A stretch of 41,069 nucleotides of DNA from Nocardioides sp. (GTDB taxonomy: Bacteria > Actinomycetota > Actinomycetes > Propionibacteriales > Nocardioidaceae), in assembly GCF_030655615.1 (NCBI RefSeq), contig NZ_JAURVJ010000128.1:1-41069 (forward strand). The letters run 5' to 3'. The notes beneath the pieces were generated by a model. That model saw only the letters and a program-made list of their open reading frames with translations, was not told where the DNA came from and searched no databases. The translations under genes and the position numbers were made by a program. Positions 7,215-15,979 of the stretch are shown piece by piece (the stretch's first letter is position 1; each line of letters starts with the position of its first letter).

Positions 7215-8615
7215 GTGCCAACTCCGATCGACCCGACCTCTGCCGGCTTCCTGCTGGCCGAGAACCGCAACATGCCGATGCACGTCGGCGGGCTGCAGCT
7301 GTTCAAGAAGCCGGAGGGCGCGGGGCGCAACTACGTGCGCGAGATGTACGAGGCGATGCTCGACGTCGAGGAGATCTCGCCGCTGTTCCTCAAGCACCCC
7401 TACCGATCGGTGCGCACCGGCGCGCAGCTGGTGTGGAAGCCCGACGAGCAGTTTGACATCGAGCACCACGTCCGGCACAGCGCGCTGCCCAGGCCCGGTC
7501 GGGTCCGCGAGCTGCTCGAGCTCTGCTCGCGGCTGCACAGCACCCGGCTGGCCTGGGAGCGACCGCTGTGGGAGGCCACCCTGATCGAGGGCCTGCGCGA
7601 CGGCCGGGTCGCGATGTACACCAAGACCCACCACGCCCTCGTCGACGGCGTGTCCGCGATGCGGCTGCTGGCGAGCACCCTGTCCACCGATCCCGACGAG
7701 CGCGACATGCCGCCGCCGTGGGGCGTCCTGCCGACCCGTCGCCCCAAGGCGGGCTCCGACTCCCGGGGCGGGCTCTCGGAGGTGCCGTTGTCGGCGCTGC
7801 GGGGCGCCCTGGGGATCACGGCCGAGGCAGCGGGCATGCCGGGCGCGCTCGTCAAGACGATCCGCAAGGGCCTCAAGAACGAGACGTCCGCGCTCTCGCT
7901 CTACGCCCCGCGCACGATGTTCAACCAGGACATCACCGGCTCGCGCCGCTTCGCCGCCCAGGACTGGCCCATCGAGCGGCTCCGCGCGATCGGCAAGGCC
8001 ACCGGCACGACGATCAACGACGTCGTGATGGCCATGTGCTCGGGCGCGATGCGGACCTACCTGATCGAGCTCGGCGAGCTGCCGGACAAGCCGCTGGTCG
8101 CGATGGTGCCGGTCGGCCTCAACGCCAAGCAGTCGCAGATCGCCTCGGCCGAGGGCGGCAACGCCGTGGGCGCCGTGATGGTCCAGCTGGCCACCGACCA
8201 GGACGACCCCGCTCGGCGTCTCGGCGCGATCCACAAGTCGATGAAGGACGGCAAGGAGGCGCTGTCGTCGATGACGCCGGTACAGATCCTCGCCATGAGC
8301 GCGATCGGCCAGGCACCCGCGATCCTCACCCCGATGCTGCGGATGCAGGGCATCGTGCGCCCGCCCTACAACCTCATCATCAGCAACGTGCCCGGCCCGC
8401 GCTCGACCCACTACTGGAACGGCGCCCAGCTGGTCGGCACCTATCCCCTGTCGATCCCGATCAACGGCATGGCGCTCAACATCACCTGCTCCTCCTACGA
8501 CGGCAACATGGCGTTCGGGCTCACCGGCTGCCGGCGCACCGTGCCCCACCTGCAGCGGCTGCTGACCTACCTCGACGACGAGGTGGCGGCGCTGGAGAAG
8601 GCGGCCGGCCTCTGA
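7215..8615 (+). CDS. Wax ester synthase/diacylglycerol acyltransferase (WES/DGAT)
   Basis: The 466-aa protein is a WS/DGAT-family O-acyltransferase, which transfers acyl groups from acyl-CoA to diacylglycerol or fatty alcohol to make storage lipid. The N-terminus carries the family's PTSAGFLLAENRNMPMHVGG pattern. The catalytic HHALVDG motif is at residues 139-145 (second His140, Asp144). The C-terminal domain contains the conserved NLIISNVPGP segment and the GTYPLSIPINGMALNI region. The length is typical. GTG 7215 is preceded by AAGGGG with seven bases spacing, which decides the start. A long hairpin at 8637-8672 follows the gene. Whether it makes triacylglycerol or wax esters cannot be told from sequence. 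Confidence 0.92.
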   Translation: MPTPIDPTSAGFLLAENRNMPMHVGGLQLFKKPEGAGRNYVREMYEAMLDVEEISPLFLKHPYRSVRTGAQLVWKPDEQFDIEHHVRHSALPRPGRVRELLELCSRLHSTRLAWERPLWEATLIEGLRDGRVAMYTKTHHALVDGVSAMRLLASTLSTDPDERDMPPPWGVLPTRRPKAGSDSRGGLSEVPLSALRGALGITAEAAGMPGALVKTIRKGLKNETSALSLYAPRTMFNQDITGSRRFAAQDWPIERLRAIGKATGTTINDVVMAMCSGAMRTYLIELGELPDKPLVAMVPVGLNAKQSQIASAEGGNAVGAVMVQLATDQDDPARRLGAIHKSMKDGKEALSSMTPVQILAMSAIGQAPAILTPMLRMQGIVRPPYNLIISNVPGPRSTHYWNGAQLVGTYPLSIPINGMALNITCSSYDGNMAFGLTGCRRTVPHLQRLLTYLDDEVAALEKAAGL

Positions 8616-8636
8616 GGCTGCGACGACCGGGAGCAG

Positions 8637-8672
8637 GGGGGCACCGCCACCCCGAGGGGTGCCGGTGCCCCC
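8637..8672 (+). terminator. Long GC hairpin after the acyltransferase gene
   Basis: GGGGGCACCG at 8637-8646 pairs with CGGTGCCCCC at 8663-8672. Between them CACCCC at 8648-8653 pairs with GGGGTG at 8656-8661 around a two-base GA loop. The whole folds as one 17-bp stem with a single C/C mismatch. There is no U tract, as is common for actinobacterial terminators. It lies 21 bases past the acyltransferase stop and separates it from the gene at 8730. Confidence 0.7.
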
Positions 8673-8729
8673 GACCGCTGGGTACCGGCGCGTGACCCGC
8701 ACGATCCCGTCACGCCCCGGAGGCACCTC

Positions 8730-9278
8730 ATGGCCCGCAACACCCTCTCCCGCTCCCTGCACGACGTCGGCCTCAGCGCCTGGTTCGGCGGCACGCTCGC
8801 CAACGCCGTCTCCCTCAACGCCGCCGCCGGCGAGGCCGGCCGCGCCGGTGACTCCGGCGCGGTCGCCAACAAGGGCTGGGACCGGTGGACGCCGGTCAAC
8901 GCGGCCGCCATCGGCGCCCACCTGGTCGGCAGCGTCGGCCAGCTCAGCGCCAACAAGAGCCGGCTCGGCGGCCAGGACGGCGTCGCGACGATGGCGCTGG
9001 TCAAGACCGGCCTGACCGTCGCCGCGCTCGGCGTCACCGCCTACTCGCGCAGCCTGGGCAAGACCGTGTCGGCCCACGGGCCGGTCCCGGTCGCCTCCGG
9101 CACGCAGCCGAGCCACGAGACGCCCGACGACGTCGCCGCCGCGCAGAAGAAGCTCGCCGCGCTCCAGTGGGTCATCCCCGCGCTGACCGGCGTGCTCGTC
9201 GTCGTCAGCTCCTTCGCCGGCGAGCAGCAGCGCCCGGTCGACCAGCTGCACGGCCTGACGCAGCGTCTCCTCGGCTGA
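8730..9278 (+). CDS. Hypothetical membrane-associated protein
   Basis: This 182-aa protein has Gly/Ala-rich weakly hydrophobic segments near residues 12-35 and 55-70, and clearer helices around VKTGLTVAALGVTAYS (about 90-105) and LQWVIPALTGVLVVVSSFAG (about 145-164). No catalytic motif is visible. GGAGG lies six bases before the ATG at 8730, so the start is firm. It begins 114 bp after the acyltransferase gene, behind a strong hairpin, so it is probably a separate unit. It converges with the methyltransferase gene with only two bases between the stop codons. I do not recognise a named family. Confidence 0.75.
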   Translation: MARNTLSRSLHDVGLSAWFGGTLANAVSLNAAAGEAGRAGDSGAVANKGWDRWTPVNAAAIGAHLVGSVGQLSANKSRLGGQDGVATMALVKTGLTVAALGVTAYSRSLGKTVSAHGPVPVASGTQPSHETPDDVAAAQKKLAALQWVIPALTGVLVVVSSFAGEQQRPVDQLHGLTQRLLG

Positions 9279-9280
9279 CC

Positions 9281-10435
9281 TCAGCCGTCGAGCTCGGCGA
9301 ACCCGCCGCCCACCGCGTCGGCCACCGCTCGCAGCCGCGCGCGCGTGACGTCGGCGACGGTGGCGTGGCCGGCCAGGTCGGCGTTGGACCCGGGCCGCAC
9401 GGGGGCCGCGACGTCGATCGACAGGCACGTCCGGCTCCCACCGTCGGCGGCGTTGGCCAGCGCGACCGCGTGGCCCGTGGTGCCGCTCCCGGCGAACGGG
9501 TCGAGCACCCGGACGTCGTCGGGCATCGTCGCGAGCAGCCGCAGCAGCAGCCCGGTCGGCTTGGGTGACTCGAACAGGTGGCCCACCAGGGCCTTGAGCT
9601 CGGCCACGGCGGTGTCGGTGGAGCCGACCTCCTCGGCGAGCCAGATGGTGCGCAGCTTCTTGCGCCGTCCCGGCTCGAGCCAGTCCTTCTGGAAGATGTC
9701 GACGCGGACCCCGCTCTCGGGTCCGCGGCCGCGGGTCTGCACCCGGCGGCACAGCAGGTCGCCGGGTCGCGCGTCGACCCGCGGCGCGCTCCACCGCCAC
9801 ACCGCGGGGGTGCCGTCGCCGAAGACCGGCCGGATCTCGAACGCCCCCTCGAAGGCGCTGCTCCGCACCGCGCCGCTCTCAGGGTCGCCCCACAGCGGGT
9901 AGTGCATCGTCGGCGCCGTGACCGGGTTGAACTTCTTGTTGGTGTTGCGCAGCGGCAGCCGCCGGTAGCGGCGCGGCTCCCCCGGGTCCTCGTGCGGGAA
10001 GTCGCCGGGGTCGACGGTGTCGCTCGTCGACGCCTCGAGCACGCACGCGCGGGCGTCCCGGGCGTAGACGAGGAGGTACTCGTGCGACGTCGCGAACCCC
10101 CGACCGAGCTGGCGGCCCTTGGGGTTGAGGTTGACCACGACCTGGGCCAGGAAGCAGGCCTCCCCGAACACCTCGTCGAGCAGCAGCCGCAGGTGCGCGA
10201 CCTCGCCGTCGTCGATCGAGACCGCCACCGCCCCCGTCGGGGCGAGCACCCGACGTACCTCCTCGAGGCGGGGACGCATCATCGCCGTCCAGGCGGCGTG
10301 GGTGCCGTAGGAGTCGGCGTAGGCGAACGGGTTGCCCGTGTTGTACGGCGGGTCGAGGTAGGCCAGGTCGACCGAGGCCTCCGGCAGGGTGGCGAGCACC
10401 TCGAGGTTGTCGCCGACGGCGAGCCGGTTCGTCAC
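9281..10435 (-). CDS. Orphan beta-class site-specific DNA methyltransferase
   Basis: The 384-aa protein is an adenine-N6 or cytosine-N4 methyltransferase of the type III Mod/beta class. Catalytic motif IV (YLDPPYNTG, DPPY at 28-31) precedes the SAM-binding motif I (DPFAGSGTTG from 312), with the target-recognition region between them. I place the start at GTG 10435 because the conserved block VTNRLAVGDNLEVL begins there; in-frame starts at 10441 and 10504 exist. No restriction gene (res, helicase or nuclease) is adjacent, since the neighbours are a membrane protein and a secreted hydrolase. It is thus likely an orphan methyltransferase for gene regulation or a remnant of a modification system. 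Confidence 0.87.
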   Translation of the reverse strand: MTNRLAVGDNLEVLATLPEASVDLAYLDPPYNTGNPFAYADSYGTHAAWTAMMRPRLEEVRRVLAPTGAVAVSIDDGEVAHLRLLLDEVFGEACFLAQVVVNLNPKGRQLGRGFATSHEYLLVYARDARACVLEASTSDTVDPGDFPHEDPGEPRRYRRLPLRNTNKKFNPVTAPTMHYPLWGDPESGAVRSSAFEGAFEIRPVFGDGTPAVWRWSAPRVDARPGDLLCRRVQTRGRGPESGVRVDIFQKDWLEPGRRKKLRTIWLAEEVGSTDTAVAELKALVGHLFESPKPTGLLLRLLATMPDDVRVLDPFAGSGTTGHAVALANAADGGSRTCLSIDVAAPVRPGSNADLAGHATVADVTRARLRAVADAVGGGFAELDG

Positions 10436-10506
10436 GCGCACCCGGCCATCATGGACGAACCGCGTGCCGGGTGATGCAGGCCACAGCCGTGTGACCATCG
10501 GCACAG

Positions 10507-12102
10507 ATGCTCGTTGGACCCGTCGTGGACCTCCGGAAGACCGCCGTCACCCTGACCGCCCTGCTGACCACCGGCCTCGTCGCGCCCGTCGTGGCGCCGA
10601 GCGCCGACGCCGTAGTCGTGCGCCCCGCGCTCGCGGCCGCGGCCAAGGCGGGCCCGACCAAGACCGACGGGTGCCTCAAGAGCGTGCCCGAACCAGGCAG
10701 CACCACGCCGGTCAAGATCTGCTACTCGATCTTCAAGCCGGCCGGCGCGACCGCGCGCAAGCGGGTGCCGATGCTCATGCACAGCCACGGCTGGGGCGGG
10801 TCGCGCGTGACCAAGGCGGCCGACCTCAAGGAGTACCTGGCCGCCGGCTACGGCGTCCTGTCGTTCGACCAGCGCGGCTTCGGCGAGTCCGGCGGTCAGG
10901 CGCACGTCGAGAGCCCGAGCCGCGAGGGTGCCGACGTACGCCGGCTGGTCGGCCTGATCAGCAGGCTCCCCTGGGTCAGGCAGGACGCCAAGGGCGACCC
11001 GCGCCTGGGCGCGGTCGGCGGCAGCTATGGCGGCGGCTACCAGTTCGTCGGCGCCTTCGAGGAGCTGCGGATCCACGGCAAGCCGGTCTTCGACGCGCTC
11101 GCCCCCGAGATCACCTGGAACTCGCTCAAGGGCTCGCTGGCCCCCGACAACGTCGCCCGCACCGAGTGGGCGCTCGCGCTCTCGGCCGCGGCCCTCCCGA
11201 GCAACGCCCTGCCCACCAACGTCTACGCGGCGCTGACCGAGGCCGCCGCCACCGGCACCTGGCCCGACGGCAACGGCCCGACCGGTCAGGACCTCGACAC
11301 CTTCTTCAAGCACAACGGACCCGCGTGGCACGTGTCGCAGGGCCGCAAGCTCGACATCCCGGTGCTCTTCGGCCAGGGCACCACGGACGGGCTGTTCCCG
11401 CTCGAGCAGGGCCTGACCAACTGGCGCACCGCGATCACCGCCAAGGCCCGCAAGCGCAGCATCTTCGTGGGCTACAACGGCGGCCACGTGCTGCCCCAGG
11501 TGCTCCCGGCCGGGGTCAACGTCACTTCCGACCCGTGCAGCAAGCAGCTCGCCGGCGGCAACTTCCGCCGGCTCTCGATCCGCTTCTTCGACGAGCAGCT
11601 CAAGGGTCGCGACCGCCGGCTCGGCGGCTACGGCCGCATCCACCTCGCCACGGCCGCCTCGCGCTGCATCACGGTGAAGTCGCCCGACGCCAACCGAGCG
11701 GTGCCGATCGCCGGCCCCGTCGTCAGCACGACGGCCGCCGGGGTACCGCTCCCCTACGAGATCGCCGCCGGTCCCCTCAAGGTGGCCGGCACGCCCTACC
11801 TCACCGCCGCGGTCACCGCTGCCGGCGTCGAGAACCGCGCCTTCTACGGCCTGGCCGTCGGCACCAGCCCGCTCGACGCCCACCTCGTGCAGAACAACGT
11901 GCTCCCCCTGCGCGAGCCCACCGCGGTCTCCGGCGTACGTCGGCGCATCGCCCTGCCGTCGGTCGCGGTCGACGTCCCGAAGGGCCAGCACCTCTACCTG
12001 CTGGTCTCGCCGCTCAGTGACACGTTCGTCGGGATGGCCTCGCGCGTCCCCGGTGTCATCTCGCTGGCCGACACGGTCGTGCACCTGCCCGTCGTCAACT
12101 AG
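10507..12102 (+). CDS. Secreted CocE/NonD-type alpha/beta hydrolase
   Basis: This 531-aa exported hydrolase has a signal peptide (about residues 1-35, PVVAPSADA). An alpha/beta-hydrolase domain follows, with SHGWGG (oxyanion area), FDQRGFGESGG, the nucleophile Ser173 in GGSYGGGY, an acidic residue at about Asp294 in GTTDGLFP, and His327 in GGHVLP. The C-terminal 180 residues look like the beta-sandwich of the X-Pro dipeptidyl-peptidase/CocE family. These enzymes cleave esters, amides or peptides; the substrate is unknown. The ATG at 10507 is used, and a GTG at 10525 is an alternative. The gene diverges from the methyltransferase gene. Confidence 0.86.
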   Translation: MLVGPVVDLRKTAVTLTALLTTGLVAPVVAPSADAVVVRPALAAAAKAGPTKTDGCLKSVPEPGSTTPVKICYSIFKPAGATARKRVPMLMHSHGWGGSRVTKAADLKEYLAAGYGVLSFDQRGFGESGGQAHVESPSREGADVRRLVGLISRLPWVRQDAKGDPRLGAVGGSYGGGYQFVGAFEELRIHGKPVFDALAPEITWNSLKGSLAPDNVARTEWALALSAAALPSNALPTNVYAALTEAAATGTWPDGNGPTGQDLDTFFKHNGPAWHVSQGRKLDIPVLFGQGTTDGLFPLEQGLTNWRTAITAKARKRSIFVGYNGGHVLPQVLPAGVNVTSDPCSKQLAGGNFRRLSIRFFDEQLKGRDRRLGGYGRIHLATAASRCITVKSPDANRAVPIAGPVVSTTAAGVPLPYEIAAGPLKVAGTPYLTAAVTAAGVENRAFYGLAVGTSPLDAHLVQNNVLPLREPTAVSGVRRRIALPSVAVDVPKGQHLYLLVSPLSDTFVGMASRVPGVISLADTVVHLPVVN

Positions 12103-12149
12103 GGGACCAACACTCCCCCGAAACACCAGCCACACCCGTCCCACGTCTT

Positions 12150-12155
12150 TACCCT
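12150..12155 (+). promoter_or_regulatory. TACCCT -10 box for a leaderless start at 12163
   Basis: TACCCT fits the actinobacterial TANNNT -10 pattern and ends seven bases before GTG 12163. This would place the transcript start at the start codon. No convincing Shine-Dalgarno precedes the gene. The -35 region is not recognisable. Inferred from spacing only. Confidence 0.4.
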
Positions 12156-12162
12156 GGGGCGG

Positions 12163-13404
12163 GTGCGGTCCTTCCCCTCCGTCGTCCTCGTCTGCGCGCT
12201 CACGCTGGCCGTCCCCAGCGCCAGCGCCGACCGGTCGCGCCCGCACGACGGGCCTCGTGACGCCGGTCGGCCCGACGGCTACGTGCAGGGCACGAACCGG
12301 CCCCAGACCAGCGACGGCGTGGTCGGCCCGGCCGCACGCGACGTACCCCTGCTGCTGCGGTCGGTCCGCGAGACGCGGTCGCTGCGGACGTGGAAGGTCG
12401 TCCCCGGCGTCGCCGTGACGACCTGGGACGAGCGCACGCTGCGCGGTCCGATCCGGGCCACCCTGATGACCGTCAAATGGCGCACGCGCGGGCTGACCGT
12501 CGACTACGCCAACCCCGGCTCGGTCGGGCGCACCGCCCCGGTCTCGAGCATCCTGGCCCGCGACCGGGCCGTCGCCGGCGTCAACGGCGACTTCTTCGAC
12601 ATCGGCGACACCGGCGCCCCGCTCGGCCTGGGCCGCGACCGCCAGCTCGGCCTGCTCCACGGTCGGCTCGAGGGCTGGAACGCGGCGTTCTCGTTCGGCC
12701 GCCGCGGCTGGCCCGACATCGGGCCGCTGGCGACGCACGCCCGGATCCGTGAGCACCCCGACATCACGATCACGTCCGTCAACAGCGCCGAGGTCGAGCC
12801 CGACGGGGTCGGCGTCTACACACCCGCCTGGGGTGACGCCTCCGGCTACCGCTGGACCGGCGGCCAGCGTCGCGAGGTGCGGATCGTGCAGGTGATCGAC
12901 GGCCGCGTCGCGTTCGTCGGCACCCGGCTCCCCGCCGGCCGGCCCTACCGCGACACCCTGCTCGTCGGCCGTGGCGACGGCGCGCGTCAGCTCGCGGCTC
13001 TCGGGCGGGGCTCGCGCGCCACGGTGACGTCGTACGTCGACGGCCAGCCACGGATGGCCATCACCGGCAACAAGTTCCTGGTCCGCGACGGCCTGGTCAC
13101 CGTCGTCGACGACCTCGAGATGCACCCCCGCACCGCCATCGGCATCGACCGCGACACCCGCACCCTGCTGCTCCTCACGATCGACGGACGCCAGTCCTTC
13201 AGCCGCGGCTACACGATGGTCGAGCTGGCCGAGAAGATGATCGACCTCGGCGCCGACGAGTCCCTCAACCTGGACGGGGGCGGCTCGACGACCATGGTCG
13301 CCCGCCGCGCCGGCCGGCTGCAGGTCGTCAACTCACCCTCCGACGGCTTCCAGCGGTCCGTGGCCAACGCGATCTCGATCCGGTACCGCAAGCCGCGTCG
13401 CTGA
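12163..13404 (+). CDS. Secreted phosphodiester glycosidase (NAGPA-like) family protein
   Basis: The 413-aa exported protein has a short signal peptide (ending near SASA, residue 22). Its body is the NAGPA/phosphodiester glycosidase (DUF2233) fold, shown by GVNGDFFDIG (residues 139-148), the HPRTAIGIDRDTRTLLLLTIDG strand pair, and the near-C-terminal signature LNLDGGGSTTMV (368-379). The eukaryotic relative removes N-acetylglucosamine from phosphodiesters; bacterial members act outside the membrane on phosphodiester-linked sugars, possibly of cell-wall polymers. The start GTG 12163 follows a TACCCT box with leaderless spacing. The gene is followed by two palindromes at 13422-13481, between convergent genes. 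Confidence 0.88.
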   Translation: MRSFPSVVLVCALTLAVPSASADRSRPHDGPRDAGRPDGYVQGTNRPQTSDGVVGPAARDVPLLLRSVRETRSLRTWKVVPGVAVTTWDERTLRGPIRATLMTVKWRTRGLTVDYANPGSVGRTAPVSSILARDRAVAGVNGDFFDIGDTGAPLGLGRDRQLGLLHGRLEGWNAAFSFGRRGWPDIGPLATHARIREHPDITITSVNSAEVEPDGVGVYTPAWGDASGYRWTGGQRREVRIVQVIDGRVAFVGTRLPAGRPYRDTLLVGRGDGARQLAALGRGSRATVTSYVDGQPRMAITGNKFLVRDGLVTVVDDLEMHPRTAIGIDRDTRTLLLLTIDGRQSFSRGYTMVELAEKMIDLGADESLNLDGGGSTTMVARRAGRLQVVNSPSDGFQRSVANAISIRYRKPRR

Positions 13405-13421
13405 GGGGTACCCCAGGGGGT

Positions 13422-13453
13422 GTCGGATTCCCCGGCCGGCCGGGGATTCCGAC
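13422..13453. terminator. 32-bp near-perfect palindrome, probable bidirectional terminator
   Basis: GTCGGATTCCCCGGCC at 13422-13437 is followed directly by GGCCGGGGATTCCGAC at 13438-13453. The two halves are complementary except for one position (T/T). It sits 18 bases past the stop of the glycosidase gene and faces the convergent lipoprotein gene. The loop-free symmetry fits a terminator that works on both strands, or a site for a dimeric DNA-binding protein. Confidence 0.6.
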
Positions 13454-13455
13454 CG

Positions 13456-13481
13456 TTGTCAGGGGTTGCAACCCCCGACAA
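13456..13481. terminator. Second palindrome in the same convergent gap
   Basis: TTGTCAGGGGTTG at 13456-13468 pairs with CAACCCCCGACAA at 13469-13481, with one non-matching position. It starts two bases after the 13422-13453 palindrome. Two adjacent dyads between convergent genes suggest one terminator for each direction. Confidence 0.55.
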
Positions 13482-13534
13482 GGGTCGGTTCTCCCTGGCA
13501 GGTACGTGACCGCCCGGGTTGCCTTATAGCGCTG

Positions 13535-14074
13535 TCAGCTGCCGATCGCGACAACGGCGACGGTGGTGACCGGGGCGAAGCACTCTGGCAGCGGGTCGGC
13601 GACCTTGAGGCCGGTGATCGCGTAGCCGTCGGCGGTCTCGGTGACGTCGACGCCGGGCGGGATGTCGCAGCCCATGCCGACGACCGCGGCGTAGAGCGAC
13701 GTGCCCTCCGGGGCCGGGGCGGCCAGCGCGGCCTCGACCCGGCCGGCGAGATCGGGCGAGAACGCCGACGCGAAGGCCTTCGCGTCGGCCGCCGAGGCGA
13801 TCGGGACCGCCTCGTCGGTGGCCTGGCCGCGCCCCGCCGTACCGTCCACGAGCTCGACGAGCTCGAACGGCACGCCGCCCGGGGTGATCGGAGGGCTCCG
13901 GGTCGGCTCGCCCGACGACGGGTCGACGGTGGTCGGCAGGTCGGTCGCGGTCTCCGGCGTGGCGGTGCTCGTCGCCCCCGACGGAGCCGGGTCGGACGCG
14001 GTCGGGTCCTCGTCGTCGCCGCAGCCGGCGAGCAGGAGGGGCACGAGCAGGAGGGCACCGAGAAGGGGTCGCAT
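13535..14074 (-). CDS. Lipoprotein of unknown function
   Basis: This 179-aa protein starts with a lipoprotein signal: MRPLLGALLLVPLLLAGC, with lipobox LLAGC (Cys18). An Asp/Ser/Thr/Pro-rich linker follows (about 20-70), then a small folded domain (about 75-179). That domain has PGGVPFELVELVDGTAGRG, a Cys pair region (MGCDIPPGVDV, PLPECFAPV) and repeated VAVVAIG strands at the end. It would be anchored on the outer face of the membrane. The linker resembles other actinobacterial wall lipoproteins. No known domain is recognised. It converges with the glycosidase gene and is divergent from the glycosylase gene at 14123. Confidence 0.8.
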   Translation of the reverse strand: MRPLLGALLLVPLLLAGCGDDEDPTASDPAPSGATSTATPETATDLPTTVDPSSGEPTRSPPITPGGVPFELVELVDGTAGRGQATDEAVPIASAADAKAFASAFSPDLAGRVEAALAAPAPEGTSLYAAVVGMGCDIPPGVDVTETADGYAITGLKVADPLPECFAPVTTVAVVAIGS

Positions 14075-14122
14075 GGTGGTTGGACGCTACTGCGCCGACC
14101 GGGGTTCCGGCAGGCTGGCGGC

Positions 14123-14743
14123 GTGGGATTCACGCGTGCCGAGCTGGAGACGTTCCGCGACGCGGAGGTGCCCGACCTGCTGCCGCCGGCGGGCGTGCCG
14201 CTGCGGCTGCTGTTCGTCGGGATCAACCCGGGGCTGTGGACGGCGGCGACCCAGACCCACTTCGCCTACCCCGGCAACCGCTTCTACCCCGCGCTGCTCG
14301 CGGCGGGGATCCTGGAGCACCGGATCGACCCCGCCGCCGGCATGACCGACGCCGACCGCGACCACCTCCGCTCGCGCGGGATCGGCATCACCAACGTGGC
14401 GCCGCGGGCGACCGCCAAGGCGTCCGAGCTGACGGCGGCCGAGCTGCGGGCCGGCGGTGCCGAGCTGCGAGCGCTGGTCGAGCTGAGGACACCCGCGGTC
14501 GTCGCGATCGCCGGCATCACGGCGTACCGCTCGGCGTTCGGGCGGCCGAAGGCCGTGATGGGGCGCCAGCCGGAGCCGTGGGGCGCCAGCGAGCTGTGGG
14601 TGGTGCCCAACCCGAGCGGGCTCAACGCGCACGAGACGGTCGAGACGCTGGCGGCGGCGTACGCCGAGCCGGCGCGGGCCGCGGGAGTGCTCGGCCAGCG
14701 ACGGGTCAGGCGGGGAAGGGCTGGTCCTTGCCCAGCACCGTGA
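14123..14743 (+). CDS. mug: Mismatch-specific uracil/thymine-DNA glycosylase (Mug/TDG type)
   Basis: The 206-aa protein removes uracil or thymine mispaired with guanine, starting base-excision repair. It has the family's GINPGL motif (residues 34-39, with catalytic Asn35), the [10 protein letters not shown] segment, ITNVAPRAT, and the NPSGLNAH motif from residue 163 that contacts the opposite strand. GTG 14123 gives the usual N-terminus; a weak CAGGCT box six bases upstream may act as -10. The last dozen residues are basic and read into the convergent glgC gene (38-bp overlap), so the functional end is probably earlier. The window also carries a translesion polymerase, but the two genes are far apart. 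Confidence 0.9.
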   Translation: MGFTRAELETFRDAEVPDLLPPAGVPLRLLFVGINPGLWTAATQTHFAYPGNRFYPALLAAGILEHRIDPAAGMTDADRDHLRSRGIGITNVAPRATAKASELTAAELRAGGAELRALVELRTPAVVAIAGITAYRSAFGRPKAVMGRQPEPWGASELWVVPNPSGLNAHETVETLAAAYAEPARAAGVLGQRRVRRGRAGPCPAP

Positions 14744-15944
14744 GGCCGTCCTCGACGAGGAAGCCGCGGGCGCGGTCCTCCTCGTGGTCGACGCCGATGC
14801 GGGCGCCGTCGGGGACGACCACGTTCTTGTCGAGGATCGCGTTGCGGACGACCGCGCCGGCGCCGACGCGGACGCCGTTCATCAGCACCGCGCCGTCGAC
14901 CGTCGCCCCGGGCGCGACGAACACCGCCGGCGAGAGGACCGAACGGAGCACCGTGCTGCCGCTGACGACGACACCAGGCGCCAGGACCGCGTCGTCGACC
15001 GTCGCGGGCGAGCCGCCGCCGGCGCCGACCTTGGCAGGCGGCTGCGGGCCGTAGGAGGTGTAGATCGGCCAGTCGAAGTTGTAGAGGTTGAAGACCGGCA
15101 GCGGCGAGACGACGTCCATGTGGGCGGCGTAGTAGGACGCCAGGGTCCCGACGTCGCGCCAGTAGCCGCGGTCGCGGTCGGTCGAGCCGGCGACGTCGTT
15201 GTCCTTGAAGTCGTAGACGCCGGCCAGGTCGCGGCGGACGAACGCCGGCACGATGTCGCCGCCCATGTCGTGCTTGGACCCGTCGGTCGTCGCGTCGCGC
15301 GTGACGGCCTCGACCAGCGCGTCGGCGTCGAAGACGTAGTTGCCCATCGAGGCCAGCACCTCGCCGGGGCTGTCGGGCAGGCCCACCGGGTCCTTGGGCT
15401 TCTCGAGGAACTCGCGGATCCGGCCGGGCGAGTCGGGGACGACGTCGATGACGCCGAACTGGTCGGCCATCTCGATCGGCTGACGGATCGCCGCGACCGT
15501 CGCGGCGGCGCCCGACTCGACGTGCTGGGCGACCATCTGGGAGAAGTCCATCCGGTAGACGTGGTCGGCACCGACCACGACGACGATGTCGGGCTTCTCG
15601 TCCTTGATCAGGTTGAGGGACTGGTAGATGGCGTCGCCGCTGCCGAGGTACCAGTGCTTGCCGACCCGCTGCTGCGCCGGGACGGGCGCGACGTAGTTGC
15701 CGAGCATCGTCGACATCCGCCAGGTCTGGGTGACGTGACGGTCGAGGCTGTGCGACTTGTACTGCGTCAGCACGACGACCTGCAGGTAGCCGGAGTTGAC
15801 GACGTTGGAGAGGGCGTAGTCGATCAGCCGGTAGATCCCGGCGAACGGGACCGCCGGCTTCGCGCGGTCGGCCGTCAGCGGCATCAGCCGCTTGCCCTCC
15901 CCTCCGGCGAGCACGATGGCCAGGACCTTCTTGCGGGCGCTCAT
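14706..15944 (-). CDS. glgC: Glucose-1-phosphate adenylyltransferase
   Basis: This 412-aa enzyme makes ADP-glucose from glucose-1-phosphate and ATP, the committed step toward glycogen. It has the nucleotidyltransferase loop [23 protein letters not shown] at the N-terminus, [10 protein letters not shown], the [11 protein letters not shown] active-site strand, and a left-handed beta-helix C-terminal domain with hexapeptide-like repeats. It resembles mycobacterial GlgC closely. I favour the ATG at 15944 because a TAACGT -10 box lies seven bases before it; an ATG at 15962 would add six residues and has AGGGG abutting it. It is divergent from glgA, as in mycobacteria. In that pathway ADP-glucose feeds GlgM and the maltose-1-phosphate route. 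Confidence 0.95.
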   Translation of the reverse strand: MSARKKVLAIVLAGGEGKRLMPLTADRAKPAVPFAGIYRLIDYALSNVVNSGYLQVVVLTQYKSHSLDRHVTQTWRMSTMLGNYVAPVPAQQRVGKHWYLGSGDAIYQSLNLIKDEKPDIVVVVGADHVYRMDFSQMVAQHVESGAAATVAAIRQPIEMADQFGVIDVVPDSPGRIREFLEKPKDPVGLPDSPGEVLASMGNYVFDADALVEAVTRDATTDGSKHDMGGDIVPAFVRRDLAGVYDFKDNDVAGSTDRDRGYWRDVGTLASYYAAHMDVVSPLPVFNLYNFDWPIYTSYGPQPPAKVGAGGGSPATVDDAVLAPGVVVSGSTVLRSVLSPAVFVAPGATVDGAVLMNGVRVGAGAVVRNAILDKNVVVPDGARIGVDHEEDRARGFLVEDGLTVLGKDQPFPA

Positions 15945-15951
15945 GTGAGGC

Positions 15952-15957
15952 ACGTTA
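15952..15957 (-). promoter_or_regulatory. TAACGT -10 box for leaderless glgC
   Basis: Read on the minus strand the hexamer is TAACGT, followed by seven bases and then ATG 15944. It mirrors the TAGGTT box of glgA nine bases away on the other strand. Inferred from pattern and spacing. Confidence 0.45.
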
Positions 15958-15966
15958 CTCATCCCC

Positions 15967-15972
15967 TAGGTT
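15967..15972 (+). promoter_or_regulatory. TAGGTT -10 box for leaderless glgA
   Basis: TAGGTT fits TANNNT and ends seven bases before GTG 15980. Any -35 element at normal spacing would fall on the glgC start codon region, so transcription of the two genes should interfere. Inferred. Confidence 0.45.
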
Positions 15973-15979
15973 GTGGGGC

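Noticed and set aside
6396..9800. Long open frame on the minus strand (over 1100 codons) ending in the HNH nuclease
   Set aside because: Only its last 230 codons encode a recognisable protein; the rest is antisense to the acyltransferase and membrane protein genes and has the arginine/glycine bias of a GC-rich shadow frame.
10432..13125. Minus-strand open frame of nearly 900 codons opposite the CocE and glycosidase genes
   Set aside because: The sense-strand genes have signal peptides and catalytic motifs; the antisense product has none.
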